This document shows positions 26,828-36,009 of a stretch of 64,000 nt of DNA, in pieces. A program made the position numbers and the translations under genes. The notes beneath the pieces are model-generated. The model had not been told where the DNA came from, did not search any database, and saw nothing but the letters and a program-made list of their open reading frames with translations. The DNA lies in contig NZ_JAQZAJ010000007.1 of the NCBI RefSeq assembly GCF_028737195.1, forward strand, positions 124,001 through 188,000, read 5' to 3'. Position 1 is the stretch's first letter; every line of letters starts with the position of its first letter. The stretch comes from Pseudovibrio exalbescens (GTDB lineage: Bacteria; Pseudomonadota; Alphaproteobacteria; Rhizobiales; Stappiaceae).

Positions 26828-27280
26828 ATGCGTGATATCGTTGACTATCTTGGACCCTACACTTGGTGGGTTCTTGGGTTGATCCTCCTGGGGCTGGAAA
26901 TCATAGCCCCGGGGTTCGTGTTCTTGTGGTTCGCCATTGCTGCCATGATGGTTGGCGTGCTCGCCATGTTCGTGGACCTGACCTGGCAGTGGATGGTGTT
27001 TCTGTTCGGCGTTCTTTCGCTGACAACGTTGATTGTCGGCCGTAAGTGGGCTTCAAGCCGCTCCAAGAATGAAGGCGATGAGATGCTCAATCAAAGGGGC
27101 AGCCGCTATATTGGGCGCACCTTCATCTTGCGCGCGCCGATCGAGCAGGGGCAAGGCTCACTCAACATCGATGATACGGTGTGGCGGGTGCGCGGACCGG
27201 ACTTGCCAGAGGGCACCTTGGTCAAGGTGGTGCGCATTGAAGGCGTTTCTCTGGTCGTGGAGGAACCCAAAGCGACCTGA
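26828..27280 (+). CDS. NfeD-like membrane protein
   Basis: This 150-residue protein has two or three membrane helices (residues 13-70: WWVLGLILLGLEIIAPGFVFLWFAIAA). A C-terminal OB-fold domain follows (GSRYIGRTFILRAPIEQG...VWRVRGPDLPEGTLVKVV). This is the short NfeD form that partners with stomatin-type proteins. It converges with the motB-like gene with only 7 bases between stops; no clear terminator is seen between them. Confidence 0.9.
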   Translation: MRDIVDYLGPYTWWVLGLILLGLEIIAPGFVFLWFAIAAMMVGVLAMFVDLTWQWMVFLFGVLSLTTLIVGRKWASSRSKNEGDEMLNQRGSRYIGRTFILRAPIEQGQGSLNIDDTVWRVRGPDLPEGTLVKVVRIEGVSLVVEEPKAT

Positions 27281-27287
27281 GGTCTGA

Positions 27288-28142
27288 TCAGGGCTGATAA
27301 TCCTGAGGCAAAGGCGGTTCTTCTGCCATCAACAGCACGGAAATACGACGGTTTGCGGCCAGAAAGGGGTCGTTGGGAAAGAGGGGCTCGGTATCCGCTT
27401 TGCCAACGACCGAGTGAATGCGATCTGATGGCAGACCACTCTCAGTCAAGATGTGCTGAGCCGCATTGGCGCGACCAGTGGACAGATCCCAAAGGCTTGC
27501 CGCGTTGGAGCGGGCGGTGTAGCCGGACGTGGTGTGACCTGTGACGCGGATGCGGTTTGGCATCTGCGACAGGACCGGGGCCATCTTGGCAAGCAGACGG
27601 CGCGTGATCTCATAGGGGTACTTGGAGCCCTCCGGGAACATGGAGCGGCCTTCCTGATCGACAATCAGGATGTTCAAGCCTTCTTCGGTCTCTTCCATGA
27701 TAATATTGCTGGAAAGCTCAGTGATTTCAGGCATTTCCTGAAATGCTTGGCGCAGTGAAACCGCCGCGGTAGCAAACTGGCGCGGCTTTTCCACGTCCGT
27801 TTCTTCTACACTGTGGGTGTTCGCTTCCGGCCCCTGCTTTCTGCGTTGCATGTGGGAGACCGTGGCAAAATCCGCATCACGCAGCTCTTCCAGAAGAGAG
27901 GCGTCCTTCATGTAATCACGAAGCGGAACACCATCGAGTTCGATGATGCCGGTACGCTTGGACTCCTGCTTGATGCCGAAGGCATCGCGGATGGAGCCAG
28001 CAACCACTTGCAGCTTTTGTTGGTCCTGCACCGAGAATGAGATGATAAGCACGAAGAAGCAGACAAGCAGGGACATGAGGTCAGCAAAGGTAAGCAACCA
28101 TGAAGGGGCGCCGCCGTCTTCTGCTTTCTTTCTGCGTGCCAT
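27288..28142 (-). CDS. MotB-type stator protein (OmpA-like peptidoglycan anchor)
   Basis: This 284-residue protein has a basic N-terminus and one helix containing the ion-binding Asp in SWLLTFADLMSLLVCFFVLI. A plug and linker follow, then a C-terminal OmpA-like domain (about 150-275, VTGHTTSGYTARSNAASLWDLSTGRANAAQ). This is the standard MotB layout of the flagellar stator. It lies 21 bases downstream of the MotA partner. No flagellar structural genes are in the window, so this may be a stand-alone or second stator set. Confidence 0.88.
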   Translation of the reverse strand: MARRKKAEDGGAPSWLLTFADLMSLLVCFFVLIISFSVQDQQKLQVVAGSIRDAFGIKQESKRTGIIELDGVPLRDYMKDASLLEELRDADFATVSHMQRRKQGPEANTHSVEETDVEKPRQFATAAVSLRQAFQEMPEITELSSNIIMEETEEGLNILIVDQEGRSMFPEGSKYPYEITRRLLAKMAPVLSQMPNRIRVTGHTTSGYTARSNAASLWDLSTGRANAAQHILTESGLPSDRIHSVVGKADTEPLFPNDPFLAANRRISVLLMAEEPPLPQDYQP

Positions 28143-28163
28143 GAAAGCCTGATCCTTCCCGCG

Positions 28164-28934
28164 TTAGGCGGCCTGTTCCATAAACTCTTCGCGGTGATGT
28201 TCTGGCATGTAGGCCAGCAGCATTTCGCGGATCAGGGTTGGGCTCTTGTTGTCCCGGATCTGCAGTACACCGTCTATGATGAGCGTCTGGTTCAGCTCTT
28301 CCATATCGAACTTCGCGTCCAGCTTGTCCACGATTGGCAAGCAGAAGACGTTTGCGATCACGGAGCCATAAAGTGTTGTAAGAAGCGCGATTGCCATGGA
28401 TGGGCCAATGGTCGACGGATCGTCCATGGTTGCCAGCATCTGCACGAGGCCAACCAGGGTGCCGATCATGCCAAAGGCTGGGGCGGCTTCCCCGAGTGCC
28501 TTGTAAACGCGTTTGCCTTCTTGAAGACGTGTCAGGTACAGATCGCGCTCTCGTTCCATGGAGCTGCGAATGTGATCATGCTCATAGCCATCCGCGATGA
28601 ACTGAATGCCTTTGGTGAGATAGGGATCTGAAACTTCAGCGGTTTCAAGACCGAGTGGGCCTTGCTTGCGCACGATATCCGCCAGATTGGCAATTTCTTC
28701 GATCAGGTCGCGGGGCTGCACGTTCTTGTGCGTGAACGCTTCCTTGCCGCCAAGCACGAAGGCACGGGCGATGCCGGACAGCGGAAAACGCACCAGTGTC
28801 GCTGCCATGCCGCCACCAATCACGATGAGGATCGAGGGCAGGTCAATGAACTGGGAAAAACTGCCGCCGATAAAGATCGCGATAGCAATAACCGCGCCTG
28901 CAGCAATGATGCCGATTATGGTTGCGAGATCCAT
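28164..28934 (-). CDS. MotA/PomA-type stator protein
   Basis: This 256-residue membrane protein has four helices. MotA/PomA hallmarks are visible: the N-terminal pair of helices (IGIIAAGAVIAIAIFIGG, SILIVIGGGMAATLVRFP), the cytoplasmic loop with Arg and Glu residues (RERDLYLTRLQEGKRVYKALGEAAPAFG) and the helix-3/4 region GMIGTLVGLVQML ... AIALLTTLYGSVIANVFCLPI. The overall pattern is closer to the Na+-type PomA than to the H+-type E. coli MotA, but ion choice is not certain. It forms the ion channel of the stator with the downstream MotB-type protein. Confidence 0.88.
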   Translation of the reverse strand: MDLATIIGIIAAGAVIAIAIFIGGSFSQFIDLPSILIVIGGGMAATLVRFPLSGIARAFVLGGKEAFTHKNVQPRDLIEEIANLADIVRKQGPLGLETAEVSDPYLTKGIQFIADGYEHDHIRSSMERERDLYLTRLQEGKRVYKALGEAAPAFGMIGTLVGLVQMLATMDDPSTIGPSMAIALLTTLYGSVIANVFCLPIVDKLDAKFDMEELNQTLIIDGVLQIRDNKSPTLIREMLLAYMPEHHREEFMEQAA

Positions 28935-29104
28935 TCGTGAGCCCTGTTGAGACCTGTGCTTGTCTACTTCGGCTCAGACTACGCGATTTATGACTAATCA
29001 ATTCCTAATGAAACTAGAATTATTGCTTGCGAAGTTTACCAATTCACATCTGTGTAGAAGGTCGGAAAGAGGGGCGCGCCCTGTTGGATAGCGCTGTTGT
29101 GCGC

Positions 29105-29137
29105 ACAAAAAAAAGCCGGGAACATGTCCCGGCCTTT
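29105..29137 (-). terminator. Terminator of the arabinose-5-phosphate isomerase gene
   Basis: GCCGGGA (29115-29121) pairs with TCCCGGC (29127-29133). On the minus strand the stem is followed by a run of eight T (A run at 29107-29114). Confidence 0.85.
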
Positions 29138-29153
29138 CGAACACTCATTGTGA

Positions 29154-30167
29154 TCACGCAGCGCCAATGCGCAGCAAATCGTGCAAGTGGACGATGCCCA
29201 CCGGGCGAGAATCCTCGACCACAAACAAGGCGGTGATGGCCATGGAGTTGATCATCTCCACGGCAGAGGCCACCAGCAGATCACCCGTGATGGTCTTGGG
29301 ATCTTCTGTCATGATTTCCTCTACGGCCTTGTCGAGGAAGTCAGAGGAGATGTGGCGGCGCAAGTCACCATCTGTGATGATGCCCTTGAGCTGACCAAGT
29401 TCATTGACGATGCCAAGCACGCCGAAGCCTTTTTGCGTCATGAGCACAATCGCTTCACGCATGGAGGTGCCGAGCTTGGCTAGTGGCATGGTGTCGCCGC
29501 CATGCATGACATCGCGTGCATGCTGCAGGCTGGCCCCTAGGCGGCCACCTGGATGGTAGACCTTGAAGTCCTGTGCGGTGAAGCCACGTGCTTCGAGCAG
29601 AGCGATGGACAGGGCATCGCCAATGGCAAGCTGCAGCAGCGTGGATGTGGTTGGTGCGAGCCCATGCGGGCAGGCTTCTTCAACTCTTGGAAGCGCCAGA
29701 ACAATGTCGCTTGCCTTGCCGAGCGCACTGTCCTTCTTCGACGTGATGGAGATCAGCGGCACGCGGAAGCGGCGTGTAAAGGCAATGAGGCTTGCCAATT
29801 CCTGTGTCTCGCCCGACCAGGAGATGGCGATGACCACATCATCCTCAGTAATCATGCCGAGGTCGCCGTGGCTGGCTTCGCTGGCATGCACAAAAAAGGC
29901 TGGTGTGCCAGTGGATGCCAGTGTGGCGGCAATTTTGGTGCCGATAATCCCGCTCTTGCCGATGCCTGAAATGATGACGCGACCGGTGGACTTGGCGATG
30001 GTCTCAATGGCGCGCGTAAAAGGCGCGGACAGACCATTGCCAAGTGCAGCGCTTAGCGCCTGCAGTCCTGTGATTTCGGTTTGGATGGTGCGCTCAGCGG
30101 AGAGCAGCCAGTCTTCGGAGGGCGTTACAATTCGCTCTTCGTGCTTTTGAAAAGAAGGCATGTGCAT
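29154..30167 (-). CDS. kdsD: Arabinose-5-phosphate isomerase (KpsF/GutQ/KdsD family)
   Basis: This 337-residue protein converts ribulose-5-phosphate to arabinose-5-phosphate, the first step to Kdo of lipopolysaccharide. It has a SIS sugar-isomerase domain (residues 35-190: GRVIISGIGKSGIIGTKIAATLASTG, EASHGDLGMI, AISWSGETQEL, LPRVEEACPHGLAPTTST) and two CBS domains (about 215-335: MREAIVLMTQKGFGVLGIV, IITDGDLRR). Either ATG at 30167 or at 30161 could start it; neither has a strong ribosome site. The following outer-membrane barrel gene diverges from it. Confidence 0.92.
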   Translation of the reverse strand: MHMPSFQKHEERIVTPSEDWLLSAERTIQTEITGLQALSAALGNGLSAPFTRAIETIAKSTGRVIISGIGKSGIIGTKIAATLASTGTPAFFVHASEASHGDLGMITEDDVVIAISWSGETQELASLIAFTRRFRVPLISITSKKDSALGKASDIVLALPRVEEACPHGLAPTTSTLLQLAIGDALSIALLEARGFTAQDFKVYHPGGRLGASLQHARDVMHGGDTMPLAKLGTSMREAIVLMTQKGFGVLGIVNELGQLKGIITDGDLRRHISSDFLDKAVEEIMTEDPKTITGDLLVASAVEMINSMAITALFVVEDSRPVGIVHLHDLLRIGAA

Positions 30168-30401
30168 GGTTTATAGGCCCCTCAGGCAAACGCTTAGGCA
30201 TCGAAATTTTGGGAACGTGCAGCAAGGCCTGAAATATCGCACCTTCGCGCTGATATGTTCAAGGCCGGAGTTTCATTACCAAAAAATAAACGGGAAAACA
30301 AATGGAGTGACTACTGAGTTTTCAAGGGAGCGTTAACCATAATGCCGCAAAAGTTGTATGTGGTTTTTTAGGAAGCGCAGCTGCGGCTGTGGATGGTTTG
30401 A

Positions 30402-31865
30402 ATGCATCGGTGCTGGGTCGCGTTGATCTATACTCTCTGTTTTGGTGTTTCAACGCCTGCGGCTTTGGCGCAGAGTGCGAGCGATCCGCTGCGCGGTTCA
30501 CTTTCTGCCGATGCTGAGGTCATTGGTTCTGAACAGGAATTGAATCCGGCGGCAGCAGCGGGTGGCGCTCAAGGGGATGTCAGCGCTCTGCGCCCGACTT
30601 CCCGGGAGGGTGCGCTGGCCAAGGCTCGCGTTGGCGCCCGTGCTCCCCGATTCTCCGAGCGGCTTTCTGCAGCGCAAGCACGTGCAGGTGGTGGTGCCAC
30701 AGAAGATCCACAGTCTGGGATATTTGATGGCGAAACACAGCGGGACCGGCCGGAGCGCCAGCGAGTCGGACGATTTGTCGTGGTTCCGAACCTGACCTCA
30801 GGGACGGGCTGGACCGACAACGCCGCCAAGACCGCAGGAGGGGAGGCCGACGGCTTCTACTCTGTTGAGGGCGGTTTGGATGCTCGGTCAGACTGGTCAC
30901 GCCATGAGTTGGCCTTGAGCCTGCGCGGAAGTTATCAGGCGTTTTTCGAGGATGGTGATAACAACACGCCGCAATTTTATGCTGCTACGGATGGCAGGGC
31001 GGATCTTTCGGAACAGACACAGATCCTGACGCGAGGCACTTACAGTTTCACACGTGAGGCCCGTTCCTCAGCAGAAAACACGGTGACGACTGGACGAACA
31101 GCCAGTCGGCAGGAGTTTGGCGGTTCAATTGGTGTGCAGCGCCGTGTTGGCGTTGTTGGTGCTACCGCCTCAATTGAAGTGGACCGCACTTTGTATGGTG
31201 CCGAGGCGAGCTCTGATGACAGCACCCGAAACAACACCGTTTTCAGCAGCACCTTGAGGCTGGAAAGTCAGGGCGGAGGGGTTCTGGGAACCTTTGTTGA
31301 AGCGGGCGGGCTCCTGCGCCGCTATGACGATGAGTGCGCACCGGGTTCAATCGATTGTGTGGACCGTGACGCTCATGGCTACCAGATCCGAGGCGGCATC
31401 ATGATTGACCGCGGCCCAAAGCTTGCCGGAGAACTCGGTCTCGGGTGGCGACGGGAGACGCCGGAGGACGATCAGCTAAGTGATTTGAAGGGGCTGCTGG
31501 TAGATGGCTCTCTGGTTTGGTCGCCGAGCCGACGCGATACAGTCACCTTTGGCGCCCAAACAGGCTTTGAAGCCTCCAGTCTTGATGGCGCGACGGGATC
31601 ATTGCTCTACTCCGGATCTCTGGCCTATGCCCATCAGTTCACGGAGGATCTGGTAGGGGACGTCGGTGCGGCATTTTCCTATCGTGAGTACGAGGGCATT
31701 GCTCTTGATGAGCGAGATTTCAGTTCCACCGTTGGACTGACCTGGGCGTTCTCGGATTTTGCAGCGCTTGAAACCCGGTACACCTTCGAAGCGTTTCGAA
31801 GCTCTGAACCGGGGCGCGATTATGACAGCAGCACCATTGAGGCGGGCTTGAGATTAAGGCGGTAG
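30402..31865 (+). CDS. Outer-membrane beta-barrel protein (BBP2-like)
   Basis: This 487-residue exported protein has a signal sequence (residues 1-23, STPAALAQ). A low-complexity Ala/Arg/Gly-rich region of about 100 residues follows. The rest (about 130-487) is made of alternating amphipathic strands such as HELALSLRGSYQAFFEDG and VGLTWAFSDFAALETRYTFE, ending in an aromatic/Arg strand. It matches the putative beta-barrel porin 2 type common in alphaproteobacteria, sometimes near polysaccharide genes. The proximity to kdsD may be meaningful for the envelope but is not proof. The substrate is unknown. Confidence 0.7.
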   Translation: MHRCWVALIYTLCFGVSTPAALAQSASDPLRGSLSADAEVIGSEQELNPAAAAGGAQGDVSALRPTSREGALAKARVGARAPRFSERLSAAQARAGGGATEDPQSGIFDGETQRDRPERQRVGRFVVVPNLTSGTGWTDNAAKTAGGEADGFYSVEGGLDARSDWSRHELALSLRGSYQAFFEDGDNNTPQFYAATDGRADLSEQTQILTRGTYSFTREARSSAENTVTTGRTASRQEFGGSIGVQRRVGVVGATASIEVDRTLYGAEASSDDSTRNNTVFSSTLRLESQGGGVLGTFVEAGGLLRRYDDECAPGSIDCVDRDAHGYQIRGGIMIDRGPKLAGELGLGWRRETPEDDQLSDLKGLLVDGSLVWSPSRRDTVTFGAQTGFEASSLDGATGSLLYSGSLAYAHQFTEDLVGDVGAAFSYREYEGIALDERDFSSTVGLTWAFSDFAALETRYTFEAFRSSEPGRDYDSSTIEAGLRLRR

Positions 31866-32046
31866 TTTTGCCTGAAGATCTGTCTCTTATTCTTCTGGTT
31901 GTTCCATGAAAACTCTGAAAACCAGAGGTTTTCCACTTAAACAAATATGCGGTGACATGTTTTAGCCAAGCTTTATGGGCCAATTTTCGACACGAGTTTG
32001 GCGTAAAGTTTCGCTTAAATCTGATGAAACCAAAACGGAGACTTTA

Positions 32047-33264
32047 GTGAGGCGACTAATTCGCAAGGCGCTGATCGGCCTAACACTGCTATTCACTGTA
32101 AACGCCGGGTCAGCCTGGGCTGATGCGGGTTTTGATCGCTGGGTTCAGGGCTTCTGGCCGGAGGCCCGCAAGGCCGGGATTTCCCAGAACCTCTATGTGG
32201 ACGTGTTCCGTGGCATGACGCCTGATCCGGACGTGATCCGCAAGGCGGAAGACCAGCCCGAGTTTACCCGCGCCATTTGGCAGTATCTGGACTCAGCCGT
32301 ATCCGACAAGCGTATCGAAAACGGCCAGCGTATGCTCGACGAGTGGGGCGGATGGCTTGATCAGATCGAAGCTCGGTATGGTGTCAGCCGTTACGTTGTG
32401 GTGGCCATTTGGGGCATGGAAAGCTCCTACGGTCAGGTGCTTGATAACCCGAAAATCGTCAAGCATACGATCCGCTCGTTGGCGACACTGGCCTACAAGG
32501 GCGGCAAACGCTCCCGCTTTGGCCGTACCCAGCTGATTGCTGCGCTCAAGATCTTGCAGAATGGGGATGTCACCCACGGCGATATGGTGGGTTCCTGGGC
32601 CGGTGCGATGGGGCACACCCAGTTCATTCCAACCACTTATCTTGCGCATGCTGTAGATGTGACAGGTGATGGACGCCGCGACATCTGGAATACCATTCCC
32701 GATGCTTTGGGATCGACGGCGGCTTATCTGCGCGATTCAGGATGGAACACAGGTAAAACATGGGGCTATGAGGTCAAGCTTGCTCGCGGCTTCAACTACA
32801 CGCTGGCGGATATGAAGACCAAGCGGACACTGGCACAGTGGTCCCAACTTGGCGTGCAACGTGTTGGTGGCCGAGCCTTTCCTCGGCCGTCTGACAAGGC
32901 GATGTTGTATCTGCCTGCAGGCGCCAAGGGGCCAGCCTTCTTGATGCTGGATAACTTCCGGGTCATCAAGCGCTACAACAACGCCAATGCCTATGCTTTG
33001 GCAGTGGGCCACTTGAGTGACCGACTGATGGGCTTTGGGGAGTTCTCCTCTTCTTGGCCACGCGGAGATCGCCCGCTGAATCTTCAAGAACGCTCGGAAG
33101 TGCAACGCCTTTTGAACCGTGGCGGCTACTCTGTTGGAAAAGTTGATGGCAAAATTGGCCCCAACACCAAGAGAGGTGTGATGGCCTACCAAAAGTCGCG
33201 GGGCATGACCCCGGATGGATACGTTTCGCTTGACTTGTTAAGTCGCTTGAAACGAGACTTCTGA
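32047..33264 (+). CDS. Lytic murein transglycosylase, MltB/SLT_2 type with PG-binding domain
   Basis: This 405-residue exported enzyme cleaves peptidoglycan glycan strands with formation of 1,6-anhydro ends. GTG 32047 is chosen: GGAG lies 6 bases upstream and the protein then starts with a clean signal sequence (RRLIRKALIGLTLLFTVNAG, cleavage near AWA). The catalytic Glu is in VVAIWGMESSYGQ. The SLT_2 core includes SWAGAMGHTQFIPTTYL and DVTGDGRRDIWNTIPDALGS. A C-terminal peptidoglycan-binding_1 domain (about 340-405: VQRLLNRGGYSVGKVDGKIG) follows. The neighbouring SGNH gene starts about 70 bases later and is probably functionally linked. Confidence 0.92.
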   Translation: MRRLIRKALIGLTLLFTVNAGSAWADAGFDRWVQGFWPEARKAGISQNLYVDVFRGMTPDPDVIRKAEDQPEFTRAIWQYLDSAVSDKRIENGQRMLDEWGGWLDQIEARYGVSRYVVVAIWGMESSYGQVLDNPKIVKHTIRSLATLAYKGGKRSRFGRTQLIAALKILQNGDVTHGDMVGSWAGAMGHTQFIPTTYLAHAVDVTGDGRRDIWNTIPDALGSTAAYLRDSGWNTGKTWGYEVKLARGFNYTLADMKTKRTLAQWSQLGVQRVGGRAFPRPSDKAMLYLPAGAKGPAFLMLDNFRVIKRYNNANAYALAVGHLSDRLMGFGEFSSSWPRGDRPLNLQERSEVQRLLNRGGYSVGKVDGKIGPNTKRGVMAYQKSRGMTPDGYVSLDLLSRLKRDF

Positions 33265-33333
33265 TAGGACTTGCTCCGGCCACCGTTTCGGCGGGGCCGA
33301 AGGAACCTGTAGAAGTTGGCTGGATTTGTTGTG

Positions 33334-34461
33334 ATGCGTCATAGCGTGGTGTTTAAAGTTCTTGCATTGGCCCTGTGCTTTGCCGTTGCAGAACCCATTT
33401 TGATAACCGAGGCGCATCACGCCTACGCTCAAAGCCGCGAACGCGGGTCTTCGGGTGGGGGCTTCTTCTCCAAGCTGTTTGGCGGGATCTTCAAGCCGAA
33501 GCAGCAGACCAGAGAGCGCAAGATAAAACAGCGCTCACCTTCCCGAACAACCAAACGGCGCAGCACCCGGCCAACCCAAAGGGCGGCCCCGGTTGCCCCT
33601 CAGATCAATGAGGAACCGAAAAACGACGACGCCAAGGTGTTGCTTGTTGTCGGAGATGATCTGGCGGGAGGGTTGGCAGATGGCCTGCGGGCTGTATACG
33701 CCAAGACGCCGTCCATTCGCGTCAAGAAGCTGGTTTATCCCAGCACCGGACTTGTGCAAGACAAGTCGCCAGATTGGCCGGAGGATGTTTCCAAGACATT
33801 GGCGCTGGAAGATGTGGGGCTGGTTGTTGTCTCGCTTGGTGCCAAGGACGACGCGGGTATTCGCTTTGGTGAGCAGGAGGTTGCTTTCCAGTCTCCCGAG
33901 TGGATGAAGCAGTATCGCTTTCGCGTTGCTTCGCTGGTCGCTTCAATTCGCAACGAGCAGCTTCCCATGATCTGGGTGGGACTCGCTCCAGCCGAAGACT
34001 ATTTAAAAACAGCGAATTACAGCCTCATAAATGACCTTTACATGGAACAGGTTGAGCCGTCCGGTGGTATCTTTGTGGATATCTGGGATGCATATCTGGA
34101 TGAAAATGGGGTCTACACGAGCCACGGGCCGGATATTAACGGCAAGCGGACCCGGCTCCGTTCCCGCGATGGTGTATTTTTTACATGGGACGGCTACCGG
34201 AAGATGGCCTTCTTCGTGGAGCGGGAGATTGCGCGGGTGTTCGGCAGCGCGAGTGCCTTCATCTTCGAGGGGGTCAAGGATGACCCCAACTTCATGGTGC
34301 TTACGGGTCGGCTAACTTCCCCGGAAACAAAGCTAATTTCCAATTCTGATGAAAAACAGAAACCTGTTCCCGGAACAGCGCAACACAAGCTGACGGTATC
34401 TGGTGCCGACCTTCCTAACGTTCCGGGACGTGTTGACGAGAACCGTTGGCCCATTTTCTAA
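33334..34461 (+). CDS. DUF459/SGNH-fold exported protein
   Basis: The protein has a signal-like hydrophobic N-terminus (VVFKVLALALCFAVAEPILI) and a basic low-complexity stretch (about 45-85, rich in Arg, Thr, Gln). An SGNH hydrolase-type domain follows, with VLLVVGDDLAGGLADGL (block I, where Asp takes the usual Ser position), VVVSLGAKDDAG, PMIWVGLAP and RDGVFFTWDGYRKMA (block V with Asp but not the usual His). Because the canonical catalytic Ser and His are not clear, it may be a non-hydrolytic or divergent member. A TTG at 33316 is an alternative start. Its position after a transglycosylase suggests a role at the cell wall or in polysaccharide modification. Confidence 0.75.
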   Translation: MRHSVVFKVLALALCFAVAEPILITEAHHAYAQSRERGSSGGGFFSKLFGGIFKPKQQTRERKIKQRSPSRTTKRRSTRPTQRAAPVAPQINEEPKNDDAKVLLVVGDDLAGGLADGLRAVYAKTPSIRVKKLVYPSTGLVQDKSPDWPEDVSKTLALEDVGLVVVSLGAKDDAGIRFGEQEVAFQSPEWMKQYRFRVASLVASIRNEQLPMIWVGLAPAEDYLKTANYSLINDLYMEQVEPSGGIFVDIWDAYLDENGVYTSHGPDINGKRTRLRSRDGVFFTWDGYRKMAFFVEREIARVFGSASAFIFEGVKDDPNFMVLTGRLTSPETKLISNSDEKQKPVPGTAQHKLTVSGADLPNVPGRVDENRWPIF

Positions 34462-34591
34462 GATTGCTGATTGGAATTAATCCAAAAGTAGTTGTACGTA
34501 AGTCCATTTTACCAACCTAAATAAATGGAGCGTTTACGTTATTTCGCGCATGATCCGGGGCAGTGATCTTAAAATATCAGGAATGCGCGAA

Positions 34592-35917
34592 ATGCCGGCC
34601 GAAGAATCGAGCGTTTTTCAGTTTTCGATTGTTGGAAAGTTCGTTTTGATCGTACTGCTTGCTCTGGCCATTATGGCGGGTGGTACTCTGTTTTCCTTTC
34701 ACAACATCTACAGTGCGCTGACTGAATTTTCGAGTGATGGAAGAGGCCTTGGTGGGCCCGATGAGGCAAGTGCTCTCATCATCGACCAGCTGTTGTTCAT
34801 TGCAGCTGCCTGTACGCCTGTTGGACTTGCGTTCATGGCGCTGGCTGTCTGGCTGGGCCGAGGTATCATGACCTCGCTCAATCAGCTGCAACATGATCTG
34901 GACGGGTTGGCTGATGGCAAGCTGGACACGCCGATCTCGGGCACCAAGCGCGGTGATGAGATTGGCGATATCGCGCGCTCTGTGGCAACTTTCCGCGTGA
35001 TCCTGCGTGAAAAGGCTGAGGCGGATGCCAAAGCACATATGGAGCACGAGCTGAAAGTTGCCGAAGAGCGTCAGCAGGCGTTGGCGTCCGTTGCGGTAAA
35101 CTTCGAGCAGACGGTTGGCGGGGTCATCTCTGAGCTGCTCGAGATCAGCACCACTGTGGAGCAGCGCTCCAAGGAACTCGATGAAAGCGTTCATCATGCA
35201 GCAGAGATCATGTCTTCGTCTCGGGTGGCCGCAAAGACAACGCAGGACTCAGTGAGTGACATCGTTGAAGCCGCAAGTGAGATCTCCACTTCGTCGAACA
35301 GCATCGGTACCGAGATGGAGCAGGCAGCAGGCTTTGCCCGCGAAGCGGTGAACCATGTGGAAGCGACTGACGAAATTGTACGCCGACTTGCAGAAAGCGG
35401 GAAAGCGATTGGCGAAGTGATCGCGTTGATCGATCAGATCGCAGGGCAGACCAATCTTCTTGCCTTGAACGCGACCATAGAGGCTGCTCGAGCCGGAGAG
35501 GCTGGACGAGGCTTTGCCGTGGTCGCCAGTGAGGTGAAAACGCTTGCTGGTCAAACCTCAAAGGCGACGGAAGAAATTGCGAGCCAGGTGGAATCTGTCC
35601 AAGCGGTGGCAGATCAGGCCGTTGGGGCTATTGGTTCCATTGGTGAGACGATCAAGAAGATCAGCCGCATTTCCGAGAACATCAACGCATCTGTTCATGG
35701 CCAACGGCAGGCGACGGAAGACATTTCTCGCAACCTTGGCAGCGCTCACGATACCGCGCGCCGTGTCGCCCATGACATGGATGGCTTGGGTGAAAGCTAC
35801 AATGGCACCAAGAGTGCGTCTTCTGATCTGCATGTCGTTGCAGGCCAGCTCGGCTCTGTTTCGCAGGAGCTGCGCGGCGCGGTCTCAAACTTTTTGCAAA
35901 CAGTGAAGGCGGCTTAG
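34592..35917 (+). CDS. Methyl-accepting chemotaxis protein without periplasmic ligand domain
   Basis: The protein has two membrane helices (about [21 protein letters not shown] and [22 protein letters not shown]) separated by only some 32 residues, so no classical sensory domain. A HAMP domain ([20 protein letters not shown]) and the signalling coiled coil with the hairpin tip [20 protein letters not shown] and [19 protein letters not shown] follow. A start at ATG 34592 has AGGA about 9 bases upstream; ATG 34550 and 34583 are alternatives in frame, giving up to 455 residues. It may sense membrane or intracellular conditions, or respond to energy state. No CheR-binding tail is evident. Confidence 0.88.
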   Translation: MPAEESSVFQFSIVGKFVLIVLLALAIMAGGTLFSFHNIYSALTEFSSDGRGLGGPDEASALIIDQLLFIAAACTPVGLAFMALAVWLGRGIMTSLNQLQHDLDGLADGKLDTPISGTKRGDEIGDIARSVATFRVILREKAEADAKAHMEHELKVAEERQQALASVAVNFEQTVGGVISELLEISTTVEQRSKELDESVHHAAEIMSSSRVAAKTTQDSVSDIVEAASEISTSSNSIGTEMEQAAGFAREAVNHVEATDEIVRRLAESGKAIGEVIALIDQIAGQTNLLALNATIEAARAGEAGRGFAVVASEVKTLAGQTSKATEEIASQVESVQAVADQAVGAIGSIGETIKKISRISENINASVHGQRQATEDISRNLGSAHDTARRVAHDMDGLGESYNGTKSASSDLHVVAGQLGSVSQELRGAVSNFLQTVKAA

Positions 35918-35953
35918 GCGGTCTGACAGTCGTCGACGCTTCGGCAATTGAAA

Positions 35954-35987
35954 AGGGCGCTGGGAAGAACCCAAGCGCCCTTTTTTG
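35954..35987 (+). terminator. Bidirectional terminator between the chemoreceptor and gltD
   Basis: GGGCGCT-GGG (35955-35964) pairs with CCC-AAGCGCCC (35970-35980) with one bulged A, followed by six T; an A run precedes it, so it can also serve gltD on the minus strand. Confidence 0.85.
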
Positions 35988-36009
35988 CATGTCTGGTCTG
36001 GTGCCGTGC

